DNA of 64,000 nt from Mucilaginibacter boryungensis (GCF_015221995.1 NZ_JADFFM010000002.1:1426001-1490000), one strand, 5' to 3'; shown: positions 1-9,038, counted from the first letter of the stretch. Program-made: numbers and translations. Notes: a model not told the origin generated them from the sequence alone.

Positions 1-1636
1 TTTTACCGGCAATAAAGGCGTTTACATCCATAACCTGTTGTCCGTCTATAGCGGTTATCTCATCATTTACGTTCAGTCCGTCAATCCATGCGCTGCTGTT
101 TCTTATTACTGTAGTAATGATGACCTTATTATTGGTGACTGTTGTGGTGAGCCCTAATGCCGGCTGATTACTTTTAGCCAAATCGTCTATTAGCTCTAAC
201 CCAGCATAGCCCAGATATTTATTATAATCCACATCGGCCAAACCGTAAATATATTTTTCATAAAAATCATCCAGGTTTTTGCCAGCATACTTTTCCAACC
301 CTTGCTTAAACTCTTCGTCGGTATATCCGCGTTTTTTTACTTTGTAATATTCGGTATACATGTATTTCATTACATCATCCAGCGAGTACCTGGTTTTGCT
401 GTCCTGTATAATTTCCAGATCAAGCATCATTGCGGCTACCGAGCCTTTGCTATAGTAGGATACACCAGCGTTAACACTATTCTCGGTAGGGCGATAGTAT
501 TTTATCCAGGCATCAAAACTGGCTTCATACAAAGGTTGTATTTTATTACCTGGGGAATTCTCTATCAGGTTAATATCGGTACAAAGGGCGGCAAAATAGT
601 TTTCGGTAGTGTACAGCCCTAAACGATGCACCACCATATTATCAAAATAATTGGTGAAGCCTTCGGCTATCCATAAGTCGGTTGTATAGTTTTCGGTTTC
701 ATAATCAAAGGGGCCAAGTGCTATAGGGCGCAGGCGCTTTACGTTCCACAGATGAAAATGCTCATGTGCAGCTAATCCTAAAAAGCGCTGATAGCCCGCT
801 TCGGTATTATAAGTATCGCGTGGCAAACCTAACACAGTCGAGCTTAAATGCTCTAACCCACCACCACCTTTGGCATAATTATGCACAATGAACACGTAGC
901 GTTTATTGGGGTTCTCACCAAAAATATCGGTTTCTTTTTCAACCAGCTTTTTCAGGTCCTTTTTAATACGTTCCTTATCATAATTGCCGCCCAGACACAT
1001 AGCTACTTCGTATTTTACACCTGCAGCTTCAAAACCAAAAACATCCTGTGTACCAACCTCAATTGGCGAATCGTACAGGATATCATAATTAGGGGCATGT
1101 ATAGTGAAGGGATCATTCCCTACCATATCTAAACTGGTTGAAACCTTATTCCAGTTTTTGTAAGGTTTGATATGTATGGTAGATGGGTTATCAAGCATCC
1201 CCGCGGGAAACAAAAACGTATTTGCCCCTACAATAAAGCCCTGGGCCGAGCTTACAAAATTATTACGCACCGATATTTCAAAACAATATAACCGGTATTT
1301 TACTTTCACTTGCTGCGCGCCTTCTAACATCACATGCCAGGTGTTTTTATTGATCTTCCGGGCCGATAGGTTTTTGCCGTTATGTTCTGCTGTTAACGAC
1401 TCTAAGGTTTTGGCATATTCCCGAACCAGGTATGACCCTGGCGTCCAAACCGGCATTTTCAAATCGATGAACGGCTGGCTGATCCCGCTGATATTCATTT
1501 CCACATCCATATAATGTGCCTGCGCCTCGGGAAATGAAAGTGTGTAATTGATTTGCAGATTACCCGCGGCTTCGGTTGTATGGCTCATTATTAATAAGGT
1601 TAAACAAGTTGTAATAACTAACAAGTGTTTCTTCAT
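1..1636 (-). CDS. M61-family zinc aminopeptidase with PDZ domain (3' end outside window)
   Basis: The minus-strand frame is open from an ATG at 1634-1636 to the window edge, giving 545 visible codons. It starts with a signal peptide (MKKHLLVITTCLTLLIMSH), so the product is exported. The zinc motif HEHFH followed by LWNVKRLRP (about 750-772) is the signature of the M61 glycyl-aminopeptidase family, in which the two His bind Zn and the Glu is catalytic. Close to the window edge the translation reads AWIDGLNVNDEITAIDG, typical of the C-terminal PDZ domain of this family. It is divergent from the hydrolase gene at 1758. The substrate cannot be told from the sequence. Confidence 0.88.
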   Translation of the reverse strand, partial: MKKHLLVITTCLTLLIMSHTTEAAGNLQINYTLSFPEAQAHYMDVEMNISGISQPFIDLKMPVWTPGSYLVREYAKTLESLTAEHNGKNLSARKINKNTWHVMLEGAQQVKVKYRLYCFEISVRNNFVSSAQGFIVGANTFLFPAGMLDNPSTIHIKPYKNWNKVSTSLDMVGNDPFTIHAPNYDILYDSPIEVGTQDVFGFEAAGVKYEVAMCLGGNYDKERIKKDLKKLVEKETDIFGENPNKRYVFIVHNYAKGGGGLEHLSSTVLGLPRDTYNTEAGYQRFLGLAAHEHFHLWNVKRLRPIALGPFDYETENYTTDLWIAEGFTNYFDNMVVHRLGLYTTENYFAALCTDINLIENSPGNKIQPLYEASFDAWIKYYRPTENSVNAGVSYYSKGSVAAMMLDLEIIQDSKTRYSLDDVMKYMYTEYYKVKKRGYTDEEFKQGLEKYAGKNLDDFYEKYIYGLADVDYNKYLGYAGLELIDDLAKSNQPALGLTTTVTNNKVIITTVIRNSSAWIDGLNVNDEITAIDGQQVMDVNAFIAGK

Positions 1637-1757
1637 GCCCGCAATTTATAAAAATATGGCCTTAAAAATCTAAGTATATATCGCGTTTTGGCGTTTTTGA
1701 ACACGCACTTACCGGGAGGGTTTGGGCGAGGTAAAAATAATCATTAATATTGCCGGA

Positions 1758-2576
1758 ATGGGATTTTTACAACTGCCGGGTTTAGGCAAAGTATACTTTC
1801 ATGAATACGGTACCGGAAGCAAACCGATGCTGGCCTTTCATGGCTATGGCATGACCGGCAGGCAATTCAATGTACTGGAAAAATCAATACTTGGCAAATA
1901 CCGCGTGCATGGGTTCGATCACTTTTTTCATGGCGATAGTGTATTGGATAATTGGGAGGAAAAAGAAATCGTATCGGGCATGCCGCGCGAAATGGTACGG
2001 CTTTATTTACAGGAGTGGTTTAAAATATATGGCGAGCAACGGATTTCATTAATGGCCTATTCCATAGGGGCCGATATTGCTTTGATATTGCTGGAAGAAT
2101 TTCCCGAATGGATAGATGAGATTATATTAATGGCCCCCGACGGGATTGCTCCTTATAAAGGATTTGAGTTTTTACAACAACACACCATAGGGCGTCAACT
2201 ATTTAAAAAAGTCACTAAAAACAACTGGATGGCACCCGCTATCGTCAAAAACCTGAAACGCTTTAAAGTGATAGATCACGATCTGTTTACGATTGCTTAT
2301 AACGAAATAGACACCCCTAAAAAACGGCAGGATGTTTATTATACCCTTAACCTTATTAAACAATTAAAACCCAATACATCCAAATTAGTTGAAATACTGA
2401 ATAAGGGGGCTATAAAAAGTTGGTTCTTTTTTGGTAAAGATGACTTGCTCTTCCCTAAAAAAATGGCCGAACCCTTCCTTAACCAATTGCAAAATGCCGA
2501 AATACATGAAGTACCGATGGGGCATTGGCTGGTTACGCCACAATTAGACGAATATCTGCTAAATTGCAATATATGA
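1758..2576 (+). CDS. alpha/beta hydrolase
   Basis: A 272-residue protein from the ATG at 1758; an upstream in-frame TTG at 1722 exists but adds only poorly conserved residues. The alpha/beta-hydrolase elements are in order: oxyanion-hole FHGYGMTG, nucleophile elbow AYSIG, an acid in GKDDLLFP and the catalytic His in PMGHWL near the C terminus. There is no signal peptide, so it is probably cytoplasmic. Its stop overlaps the next gene's start as ATGA (2573-2576), so it is translationally coupled to the acyltransferase. Substrate unknown; the neighbours suggest lipid or glycolipid metabolism. Confidence 0.8.
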   Translation: MGFLQLPGLGKVYFHEYGTGSKPMLAFHGYGMTGRQFNVLEKSILGKYRVHGFDHFFHGDSVLDNWEEKEIVSGMPREMVRLYLQEWFKIYGEQRISLMAYSIGADIALILLEEFPEWIDEIILMAPDGIAPYKGFEFLQQHTIGRQLFKKVTKNNWMAPAIVKNLKRFKVIDHDLFTIAYNEIDTPKKRQDVYYTLNLIKQLKPNTSKLVEILNKGAIKSWFFFGKDDLLFPKKMAEPFLNQLQNAEIHEVPMGHWLVTPQLDEYLLNCNI

Positions 2577-3196
2577 TTCCGCATAAACGCAACGCCTGGG
2601 TACAGCATCTATTTCGCAGTTATGTATATTACCGCATGCGAAAAAGCTTTAATGTATTACGGTTTAACACGGTTAATATTAAACCCGGGCATTCGGTGCT
2701 ACTGCTTTGCAATCATTTTAGCTGGTGGGATGGCTTTTTGTCGGACTGGATAACAACCCAAACCATACACCGCCGCTTTCATATTATGATGCAGCACGAC
2801 CATTTGGAACAGCGTAAATGGTTACGCTATATGGGTGGCTTTTCTGTTAAGAAGAACGCCAAAGATGTGGTGCAATCGTTAAATTATACAGCGCAACTAT
2901 TAAACAATCCTAATAACATGGTTACCGTTTTCCCCCAGGGCGAACTATTATCAAACCATGCCACCGATATTAATATTGAGCGGGGTATTGGCCACATTAT
3001 AAAAAAAATTGAGGGCGACTGCCAGATAATTTACTATAGCGCCTTTATTGAATATTTTGAAAGTTTTAAACCATCGGTATACTTCCATTTGCTGGATTGC
3101 GGCACTAACAAGGATTTTGACCTGGAGCGTCTGCGTGCGCAGATCAGCACATTTCATCAACAGGCGTTAAAAGACCAGGTAAATGTAAAGCACTAA
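2573..3196 (+). CDS. PlsC-like glycerolipid/lysophospholipid acyltransferase
   Basis: A 207-residue protein starting at the ATG that overlaps the preceding stop (ATGA). It carries the two main blocks of the PlsC/LPLAT family: NHFSWWDG (the HX4D catalytic block) and FPQGE (the acyl-acceptor block, usually FPEGT). No extensive membrane anchor is visible. The family transfers acyl chains from acyl-ACP or acyl-CoA to hydroxyl acceptors. Sitting between a hydrolase and a membrane glycosyltransferase, it may acylate a glycolipid rather than serve bulk phospholipid synthesis, but that is inference. Confidence 0.8.
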   Translation: MIPHKRNAWVQHLFRSYVYYRMRKSFNVLRFNTVNIKPGHSVLLLCNHFSWWDGFLSDWITTQTIHRRFHIMMQHDHLEQRKWLRYMGGFSVKKNAKDVVQSLNYTAQLLNNPNNMVTVFPQGELLSNHATDINIERGIGHIIKKIEGDCQIIYYSAFIEYFESFKPSVYFHLLDCGTNKDFDLERLRAQISTFHQQALKDQVNVKH

Positions 3197-3236
3197 CAGA
3201 TATGATAACTATTTTAAACCTCAGCATGTAAATTAG

Positions 3237-4325
3237 GTGTTCATTGTACTGTCGGCCATATTCTTTTTTATTATCCTGCGCTTTGTAGTAAGCCTGTTTA
3301 ATTTTTTGTCCGACCCCAAACTGCGCCGTGTGGTTAAGCCTTATCATCATTTGGTTTCCATTCTTATTCCGGCCAGAAATGAAGAAGCCAATATTATCCG
3401 GCTATTACAATCTATCCGGCAACAGGATTATCAGGATTATGAAGTAATTGTACTGGATGATAATTCAACTGACAACACCTATCATCTTTGCAGGGAATTC
3501 GCTGGTAACCACTCAAAGTTTAGCATAATTAGAGGCAACCCGCTGCCCCCCGACTGGTTGGGGAAAAACTACGCCTGTTTCCAATTAGCCAAACAAGCTA
3601 AAGGCAAGCTCCTGTTGTTTTTAGATGCCGACACCATTATTGAACCCGGGTTAATAAACAGTGCGCTTCACCGAATGTATGTAAAGAAACTGGGCTTGCT
3701 CAGCCTGTTCCCCAATCAGCAAATACAAAGGTTTGGCGAACACCTGGTTGTTCCATTAGTGCACTATATTTTATTAAACCTGTTGCCGTTGCAATTGGTT
3801 TACCTGCTCCGCAACCGTATGTTTTCTGCTGCCAGCGGGCAGTTTATGCTGTTCGACGCGGCAATTTATCACCAGCACCAATGGCACCACGAGGTGAGGC
3901 ACAAAGTGGTAGAAGATGTAGAGATTATGCGTTTGGTTAAAAGCGCCGGTTATAATGCCGAAACTTTACTGGCTAATAATTTAATAAGCAGCCGTATGTA
4001 TCATAGTTATAGGGAAGCCATTAATGGCTTCAGTAAAAACATATTGGCGGCGTTCAATTACAATGTGTTTTCCTTGCTAATTTTCCTGATCATTTTATTG
4101 GGCGGTCCGCTTATTGTTATAACTACGCTGAACCTTAATCTTATTGCCATGCTGTGCGGATTGATTGCCCTTAACCGGATAATGATCTCGCTGACTGCCG
4201 GGCAAAGCCCCTGGAAAAATGTTTTGCTGCATCCTGTCCAAATGTTAAGCCTGATGGTGATCGCTTTTTTAGCTATCCAACGTTATTTGACCAGGACTAC
4301 CGTTTGGAAGGGAAGAAAGGTGTAG
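3237..4325 (+). CDS. membrane-bound family 2 glycosyltransferase
   Basis: The frame opens right after an in-frame TAG (3234-3236), so the GTG at 3237 is the first possible start and yields 362 residues. It has one N-terminal hydrophobic segment, then the GT2 catalytic domain with ILIPARNEE, DDNSTDNT and the metal-binding LDADT, then about three C-terminal membrane segments. The layout resembles the carotenoid or lipid glycosyltransferases of CrtQ/CruG type. It is 40 bp after the acyltransferase and 58 bp before ispH. A role in modifying an isoprenoid or lipid is possible from context only. Confidence 0.78.
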   Translation: MFIVLSAIFFFIILRFVVSLFNFLSDPKLRRVVKPYHHLVSILIPARNEEANIIRLLQSIRQQDYQDYEVIVLDDNSTDNTYHLCREFAGNHSKFSIIRGNPLPPDWLGKNYACFQLAKQAKGKLLLFLDADTIIEPGLINSALHRMYVKKLGLLSLFPNQQIQRFGEHLVVPLVHYILLNLLPLQLVYLLRNRMFSAASGQFMLFDAAIYHQHQWHHEVRHKVVEDVEIMRLVKSAGYNAETLLANNLISSRMYHSYREAINGFSKNILAAFNYNVFSLLIFLIILLGGPLIVITTLNLNLIAMLCGLIALNRIMISLTAGQSPWKNVLLHPVQMLSLMVIAFLAIQRYLTRTTVWKGRKV

Positions 4326-4368
4326 TTTGCCGTCGTGCCGTATTGCTGATTTTCCAAATATTTCTCCG

Positions 4369-4376
4369 TATTTTTG
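4369..4376 (+). promoter_or_regulatory. candidate -7 element of ispH (TATTTTTG)
   Basis: TATTTTTG fits the Bacteroidota -7 consensus TAnnTTTG. A TTG lies at 4343-4345, 23 nt upstream, slightly longer than the usual spacing. The element ends only 7 nt before the ATG at 4384, so the transcript would have almost no leader. Confidence 0.45.
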
Positions 4377-4383
4377 TACAGTT

Positions 4384-5235
4384 ATGGGCGAGTACAATTT
4401 AAAGGTAACTATTGATGCCGATTCGGGCTTTTGCTTTGGCGTGGTTTACGCTATTGATATGGCCGAGGATATTCTGGCCGAAGATGGCTACCTATATTGC
4501 CTGGGCGATATTGTACACAACGACGAGGAAGTAGAACGCCTGAAAGCCAAAGGCCTGCGCATTATAGACCACAGTCAGCTAAACGGCTTGCATAATGAGA
4601 AGGTACTGATCCGGGCCCATGGCGAGGCGCCAGAAACTTACAAGCTGGCCATGGAGCATAATATTACGCTGATTGATGCTTCGTGCCCGGTAGTGTTGAA
4701 ACTGCAAAACCGCATTAAAACATCGCACGACCAGGACGAGCAGATCGTGATTTTTGGTAAGCACGGACACGCCGAAGTGATAGGGTTGCAGGGGCAAACT
4801 AATGGTGAAGCTAAGGTTTTTCAGGACATTGCCGAACTGGATGCTTTAGACCTGCCGCAAAAGTTTACCTTATACAGCCAAACCACAAAAAGCACTGATA
4901 AATTTTACCAGATAAAAGACCAGCTAATTGCCAAGGGTTATGAAGTGAAAGCCAACGATACGATTTGCCGCCAGGTATCAAACCGGGATAAAGACCTTCC
5001 TGAATTTGCTGCTAAGTTTGATCAGATCATCTTCGTATCCGGCAAAAAATCATCCAACGGAAAGGTGCTTTACGAGGTTTGCAAAAAACATAACCCAAAC
5101 ACCCATTTTATTTCATCTGTGGATGAGTTGCATATAGAAATGTTTAAACCCGGCCAAACCATTGGCATTGCCGGCGCAACATCTACCCCCATGTGGCTTA
5201 TGGAACTGGTGAAAGCCCAGTTGGAAAAATATTAA
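4384..5235 (+). CDS. ispH: 4-hydroxy-3-methylbut-2-enyl diphosphate reductase
   Basis: A 283-residue protein that makes IPP and DMAPP in the last step of the MEP isoprenoid pathway, using a [4Fe-4S] cluster. The three cluster cysteines are seen in GFCFGV (C17), DASCPVV and DTICRQVSNR; substrate-contact motifs DIVHN and the C-terminal GATSTP are also present. An in-frame non-ATG extension to 4327 exists, but the ATG at 4384 gives the normal N terminus just before DADSGFCFGV. It ends 9 bp before the convergent pseudo-receiver gene. Confidence 0.96.
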   Translation: MGEYNLKVTIDADSGFCFGVVYAIDMAEDILAEDGYLYCLGDIVHNDEEVERLKAKGLRIIDHSQLNGLHNEKVLIRAHGEAPETYKLAMEHNITLIDASCPVVLKLQNRIKTSHDQDEQIVIFGKHGHAEVIGLQGQTNGEAKVFQDIAELDALDLPQKFTLYSQTTKSTDKFYQIKDQLIAKGYEVKANDTICRQVSNRDKDLPEFAAKFDQIIFVSGKKSSNGKVLYEVCKKHNPNTHFISSVDELHIEMFKPGQTIGIAGATSTPMWLMELVKAQLEKY

Positions 5236-5244
5236 GACGAAGAA

Positions 5245-5544
5245 TTAATTAAGCGCCTGATAAATCTCGCCGCTTAGCAACCCGCTGCCACCGCCATAAT
5301 GACGGATAATTTTCACCGCCGGGTTTATAGCTAAACAAGCAGGCCTTAACCTATCTTCCGATACCTCATCCATCCCACTACCCAGTAACACAATATCAAA
5401 TGATTTCTCGTTAAAATAGGCCAGTGCCTGTTGTTCGTTATCCGCACCGGTGGCGTTCCACCCGGGGTTATTATCGATTAGCCGCAGCAAAGTCTGCAAA
5501 ATCCCCGGGTGGCTGCATACCGCCAGTATTTCTACCTTTTTCAT
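5245..5544 (-). CDS. receiver-like (pseudo-receiver) single-domain protein
   Basis: A 99-residue protein resembling a stand-alone response-regulator receiver: the start VEILAVCSHPGI corresponds to beta-1, and FDIVLLGSGMDE to beta-3. The position of the phospho-acceptor Asp is Gly, and the usual acidic pair after beta-1 is missing (CS instead of DD). It cannot be phosphorylated in the normal way and may act as a protein-binding domain. Its ATG overlaps the stop of the pirin gene by one base (5544), so the two are probably co-translated. Confidence 0.6.
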   Translation of the reverse strand: MKKVEILAVCSHPGILQTLLRLIDNNPGWNATGADNEQQALAYFNEKSFDIVLLGSGMDEVSEDRLRPACLAINPAVKIIRHYGGGSGLLSGEIYQALN

Positions 5545-6266
5545 TAATATTTAAATTCCATCGGTACTTCCATCAGTAAAAATTCCGCATCGGTTTCAGC
5601 AGTGATATTGAAGTTATCTACATCCCAAATACCGTAACCATCTCGGGTGTTCAGCAACTGGTCGTTCACTTTCACATCACCTTTTAAAACAAATATATAT
5701 ACGCCGTTGCCCTTGGCTTTCAGGTTGTATTCGGTGCTTACACCTTTATCAAAATTACCCATATGGAACCAAGCGTTTTGATATATCCATACCCCTGCAT
5801 CATCTGCATTGGGCGATAATATTTGCTGCAATTGATTATGGCGATCGGCCGGGTTAAGCGTAACCTGATCATACCGTGGTTCAACATTGCGCTTGTTAGG
5901 GAATACCCATATCTGCAAAAACTTCACCGCCTGGTTAGTGTCCTTATTGTATTCGCTATGGTAAATACCCGTACCAGCACTCATTACCTGTATATCACCA
6001 TGTTTAATTACGGCGGTATTGCCCATGCTGTCTTTATGCTCCAGGTCGCCTTCCAACGGGATAGAAATAATTTCCATATTATCGTGCGGGTGTTTGCCAA
6101 AGCCACCGCCGCCTAAAACTATATCGTCGTTTAAAACGCGTAGTGCGCCAAAGTGTATCCTTTCGGGATTATAGTAATTGGCAAAGCTGAATGATTGATG
6201 GCTTTTAAGCCAGCCATGATCTGCGAACCCGCGTGTATCGGCTTTATGTAATACTGTGTTAGCCAT
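5544..6266 (-). CDS. pirin-family bicupin protein
   Basis: A 240-residue cytosolic bicupin. The pirin metal site is visible as HPHDNMEI plus HSEYN, and the N-terminal block SFSFANYYNPERIHFG is characteristic of the YhhW/pirin group; some members have quercetinase activity. It is followed with 1-bp overlap by the pseudo-receiver gene. Its promoter region holds TAAATTTG (6299-6306, read on the minus strand) and a TGAYNNNNRTCA palindrome at 6331-6342, so it is probably activated by a Crp/Fnr-type regulator. Confidence 0.9.
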   Translation of the reverse strand: MANTVLHKADTRGFADHGWLKSHQSFSFANYYNPERIHFGALRVLNDDIVLGGGGFGKHPHDNMEIISIPLEGDLEHKDSMGNTAVIKHGDIQVMSAGTGIYHSEYNKDTNQAVKFLQIWVFPNKRNVEPRYDQVTLNPADRHNQLQQILSPNADDAGVWIYQNAWFHMGNFDKGVSTEYNLKAKGNGVYIFVLKGDVKVNDQLLNTRDGYGIWDVDNFNITAETDAEFLLMEVPMEFKY

Positions 6267-6298
6267 GATTGATTTTCTCCTTTTTTATTTTGTTAATA

Positions 6299-6342
6299 CA
6301 AATTTACGGTGCCAACAAGTCGAGAATTCATGATGTAGATCA
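6299..6342 (-). promoter_or_regulatory. pirin promoter with Crp/Fnr-type palindrome
   Basis: On the minus strand TAAATTTG (6306-6299) fits the -7 consensus. TGATGTAGATCA (6331-6342) is centred 37.5 bp upstream of the last G of that element, i.e. near -41.5 from the expected start site, the classical class II activator position. The gene next upstream encodes a Crp-family regulator. Confidence 0.55.
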
Positions 6343-6422
6343 AGAAAAGAGGAGAGATGTAGGAATCAGGATTCATTGCCAATTGCTGCAGTTATCGTTC
6401 GAAACAACTAATCACTAATCAA

Positions 6423-7007
6423 CTAACCTCTATTCACTGCCGCCGCCCTTGCCCGGCTTAAAAACTCGGGACTAACGCCAATATAGGCCGCGATCTGTTT
6501 TTGGGGCAGATGGTTGATGAGTGTTGGGTATCGGTTGCAGAATATTTTATAGCGCTCTTCGCCGGTCAAACTTAGGCGGTCTATCAGGCGTTGCTGGTTA
6601 GCTACTAACGATTTTTCGGCCAGGATACGGAAGAAGCGCTCGAATTTAGGAACTTCCGCGTACAGCCTTTCCTGGTTTGTTTTAGATAATAGCAGCATTT
6701 CGGTTTCCTCCAGCGCCTCAATATTCAGCACACCGGGTTGCTGACTAATCAGGCTATACATATCGGCCATCCACCAATCAGCAGGGGCAAAACTTAGCAC
6801 GTGCTCTGTGCCATTCTTATCAATGCTATACCCGCGCAGGCAGCCCGATAGCACAAAGGCCGAATGTTTGCAAATCTCGCCCTGATGCAGTAAGCATTCT
6901 TTTTTCTTCAGCTTTTTGGCGTGAAGGAATGAGGTAAATATCTCTTTTTCAGTTTCGGTTAGGTGGATATGCTTGCAAACATTGTTTAAAATCAGACTGG
7001 GATCCAT
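6423..7007 (-). CDS. Crp/Fnr-family transcriptional regulator
   Basis: A 194-residue protein: an N-terminal cyclic-nucleotide-binding-like barrel (HQGEICKHSAFVLSGCLRGY), a dimer helix, and a C-terminal helix-turn-helix with QKQIAAYIGVSPEFLSR. The recognition helix has E-x-x-S-R, which in FNR/FixK relatives reads TGA half-sites. The FNR N-terminal cysteine cluster is not obvious. It is 24 bp downstream of a GNAT gene and 156 bp upstream of pirin, whose promoter carries a matching palindrome, so pirin is a likely target. Confidence 0.85.
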   Translation of the reverse strand: MDPSLILNNVCKHIHLTETEKEIFTSFLHAKKLKKKECLLHQGEICKHSAFVLSGCLRGYSIDKNGTEHVLSFAPADWWMADMYSLISQQPGVLNIEALEETEMLLLSKTNQERLYAEVPKFERFFRILAEKSLVANQQRLIDRLSLTGEERYKIFCNRYPTLINHLPQKQIAAYIGVSPEFLSRARAAAVNRG

Positions 7008-7031
7008 GGTTGAAAATATTTCTGCTAATGG

Positions 7032-7523
7032 TTACATTTTAAAAAACACCAACTCCTCGTTACTCCGCACAATGTTACCCTGTTTAACCAATCCCGCTTT
7101 TTCCAATACTACTTGCGACGCTATATTTCCGGGGGTAGTGACGGCCACAATGTTCCTTACGCCCTGGCTATTGGCATAAGCTATTAACGCTTTGGTTAAT
7201 TCGGTAGCTATGCCTTGCCCCCAGTATTTTACGTGCAGGCAATAACCTACTTCCAGTTTATCCGGTTCGTTTTCGTAAGTGCGCAACAGGCCCATACCAG
7301 TAAAGTCGCCGTCGGCTTTATTTATAACAGCCCATTTGCTAAAAATGGCCCCATCAATATCCTCTTTCAAGGTGTCTAAAAATATTTTTCGGTTTTCCTC
7401 AACTGTGCGCTTAGGCAAATGCTTATTCACGCGTTCATCACTGAAGAGTGCAAGATAGGCCTCTTCCTCATCGGGGCGAAAGGTGCGGATAATTAACCGC
7501 GGGGTCTCCGTAATAATGGGCAT
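7032..7523 (-). CDS. GNAT-family N-acetyltransferase (RimJ/RimL-like)
   Basis: A 163-residue protein from the ATG at 7521-7523. TPRLIIRTF at the N terminus and the acetyl-CoA loop YWGQGIATE followed by ALIAYA mark the RimJ/RimL-like GNAT group. The upstream extension to 7556 would run through the promoter and is rejected. It is 24 bp ahead of the Crp-type gene and probably transcribed with it. The acceptor substrate is unknown. Confidence 0.85.
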   Translation of the reverse strand: MPIITETPRLIIRTFRPDEEEAYLALFSDERVNKHLPKRTVEENRKIFLDTLKEDIDGAIFSKWAVINKADGDFTGMGLLRTYENEPDKLEVGYCLHVKYWGQGIATELTKALIAYANSQGVRNIVAVTTPGNIASQVVLEKAGLVKQGNIVRSNEELVFFKM

Positions 7524-7526
7524 AAC

Positions 7527-7556
7527 CAAATATAAAAATTTGAATTTTAAACCCAA
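7527..7556 (-). promoter_or_regulatory. promoter of the GNAT gene, apparently leaderless
   Basis: Read on the minus strand: TTG (7556-7554), exactly 19 nt, then TATATTTG (7534-7527), a full match to the Bacteroidota consensus. The final G is 4 nt from the A of the ATG at 7523, so transcription should begin at or next to the start codon. Confidence 0.6.
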
Positions 7557-7646
7557 TTATAATATCTACTTGTTTCACCCCGTAACATGTGGGCCAAAAT
7601 AAATTTGATATCTATATGATCGGGGTGTCGGTTAATTAGCTTTTTG

Positions 7647-7654
7647 TACCTTTG
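7647..7654 (+). promoter_or_regulatory. candidate -7 element of hisS (TACCTTTG)
   Basis: TACCTTTG matches TAnnTTTG and ends only 4 nt before the hisS ATG at 7659, so the mRNA should have almost no leader. The -33 position has GTG rather than TTG. Confidence 0.45.
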
Positions 7655-7658
7655 CCGC

Positions 7659-9038
7659 ATGGCATCCATCAAACCATCTGTCCCCAAAGGTACCCGCGAT
7701 TTTTCGCCGGCCGAAATGGCTAAGCGTAACTTTATTTTCGATACCATTAAAACCGTTTTTCGTAAATATGGCTATCAGCAAATCGAAACGCCATCGATGG
7801 AGAACTCGAATACCTTGTTGGGTAAATATGGGGACGAGGGAGATAAGCTGATATTTAAAATATTGAATTCCGGCGATTATCTTTCTAAAGTAAATCCTGA
7901 AAAACTCACAACCCACAACTCGCAACTTATAGCCGGTGATATTTCCGAAAAAGCCCTTCGTTACGATCTTACCGTTCCCTTTGCACGTTATGTAGTAATG
8001 CATCAAAATGATATTACTTTCCCGTTCAAACGGTTCCAGGTGCAGCCTGTTTGGCGTGCCGACAGGCCACAAAAGGGGCGTTACCGCGAGTTTTATCAGT
8101 GCGATGCCGATGTGGTGGGTTCAAATTCGTTATTGAATGAAGCCGAATTTGTGCTGATATATGATGAAGCATTGAGCAAGCTGGGACTAAAAGATTTCAC
8201 TATTAAAATAAACAACCGTAAAATATTATCGGGCATAGCCGAATTGATCAATAAGGCCGACCAGATAGTAGATATGACTGTGGCTATTGATAAACTGGAT
8301 AAAATAGGCCTGGAGGGGGTAACCAAGGAACTATTGGAGCGGGGCTTTACGGAAGAAAATATTGAACAGATAAAACCCATCATTTTATTGGAGGGCAGTA
8401 ACGACGAAAAACTGTTAAGCCTGCGTACTGTACTGGCAACCTCAGCTATTGGCCTAAAAGGCTGCGATGAGTTAGACGCAGTATTCCATTACCTGGAAAG
8501 TTTTATCATGCAAAACGGCAAAGTAGAACTGGACATTACCCTGGCCCGCGGACTAAACTATTACACTGGCGCTATCTTCGAGGTGAAAACCAATGAGGTG
8601 CAGATGGGAAGTATTGGCGGCGGTGGCCGTTACGACGACCTGACCGGCATGTTTGGCCTTAAAGACCTGACCGGTGTGGGTATTTCCTTTGGTGCCGACC
8701 GTATTTATGATGTGCTGGAAGAGTTGAACCTATTCCCTGAAGCAACAAGTCAAACAACCCAGATATTAATTTGTCCTTTTGATGCGGAATGCGAAGCGTA
8801 TGCTTTGCCGTTATTACAGCAACTTCGCAACAAAGACATTAACACCGAGCTTTATCCCGCTGGTGCCAAAATCAAAAAACAGCTGGATTATGCCAATGCG
8901 AAGGCTGTACCAACCGTCATCATTATTGGTGGCGATGAAATGGCTACAGGCTTGCTAACTGTAAAGAACATGGTATTGGGTACGCAGGAAAAGCTTACGA
9001 TTGAGAATGTTTTAGACGGGGTTATACAGGGGAGTTAA
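7659..9038 (+). CDS. hisS: histidyl-tRNA synthetase
   Basis: A 459-residue class II aminoacyl-tRNA synthetase that charges tRNA-His. Motif 1 (GTRDFSP... and the [16 protein letters not shown] region), motif 2 ([20 protein letters not shown]), the histidine-binding ARGLNYYTG, motif 3 ([11 protein letters not shown]) and the C-terminal anticodon domain are all present. The ATG at 7659 directly after the -7 element is chosen over an upstream TTG at 7644, since that TTG lies within the promoter. It is divergent from the GNAT gene and convergent with apaG. Confidence 0.97.
   Translation: MASIKPSVPKGTRDFSPAEMAKRNFIFDTIKTVFRKYGYQQIETPSMENSNTLLGKYGDEGDKLIFKILNSGDYLSKVNPEKLTTHNSQLIAGDISEKALRYDLTVPFARYVVMHQNDITFPFKRFQVQPVWRADRPQKGRYREFYQCDADVVGSNSLLNEAEFVLIYDEALSKLGLKDFTIKINNRKILSGIAELINKADQIVDMTVAIDKLDKIGLEGVTKELLERGFTEENIEQIKPIILLEGSNDEKLLSLRTVLATSAIGLKGCDELDAVFHYLESFIMQNGKVELDITLARGLNYYTGAIFEVKTNEVQMGSIGGGGRYDDLTGMFGLKDLTGVGISFGADRIYDVLEELNLFPEATSQTTQILICPFDAECEAYALPLLQQLRNKDINTELYPAGAKIKKQLDYANAKAVPTVIIIGGDEMATGLLTVKNMVLGTQEKLTIENVLDGVIQGS

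Noticed and set aside
7905-7935. ACTCACAACCCACAACTCGCAAC run within hisS, resembling short intergenic repeats seen near 16060, suspected as an in-frame repeat insertion.
   Set aside because: HisS of other Bacteroidota has a loop of about the same length between NSGDYL and the [10 protein letters not shown] motif, so an insertion is not supported.
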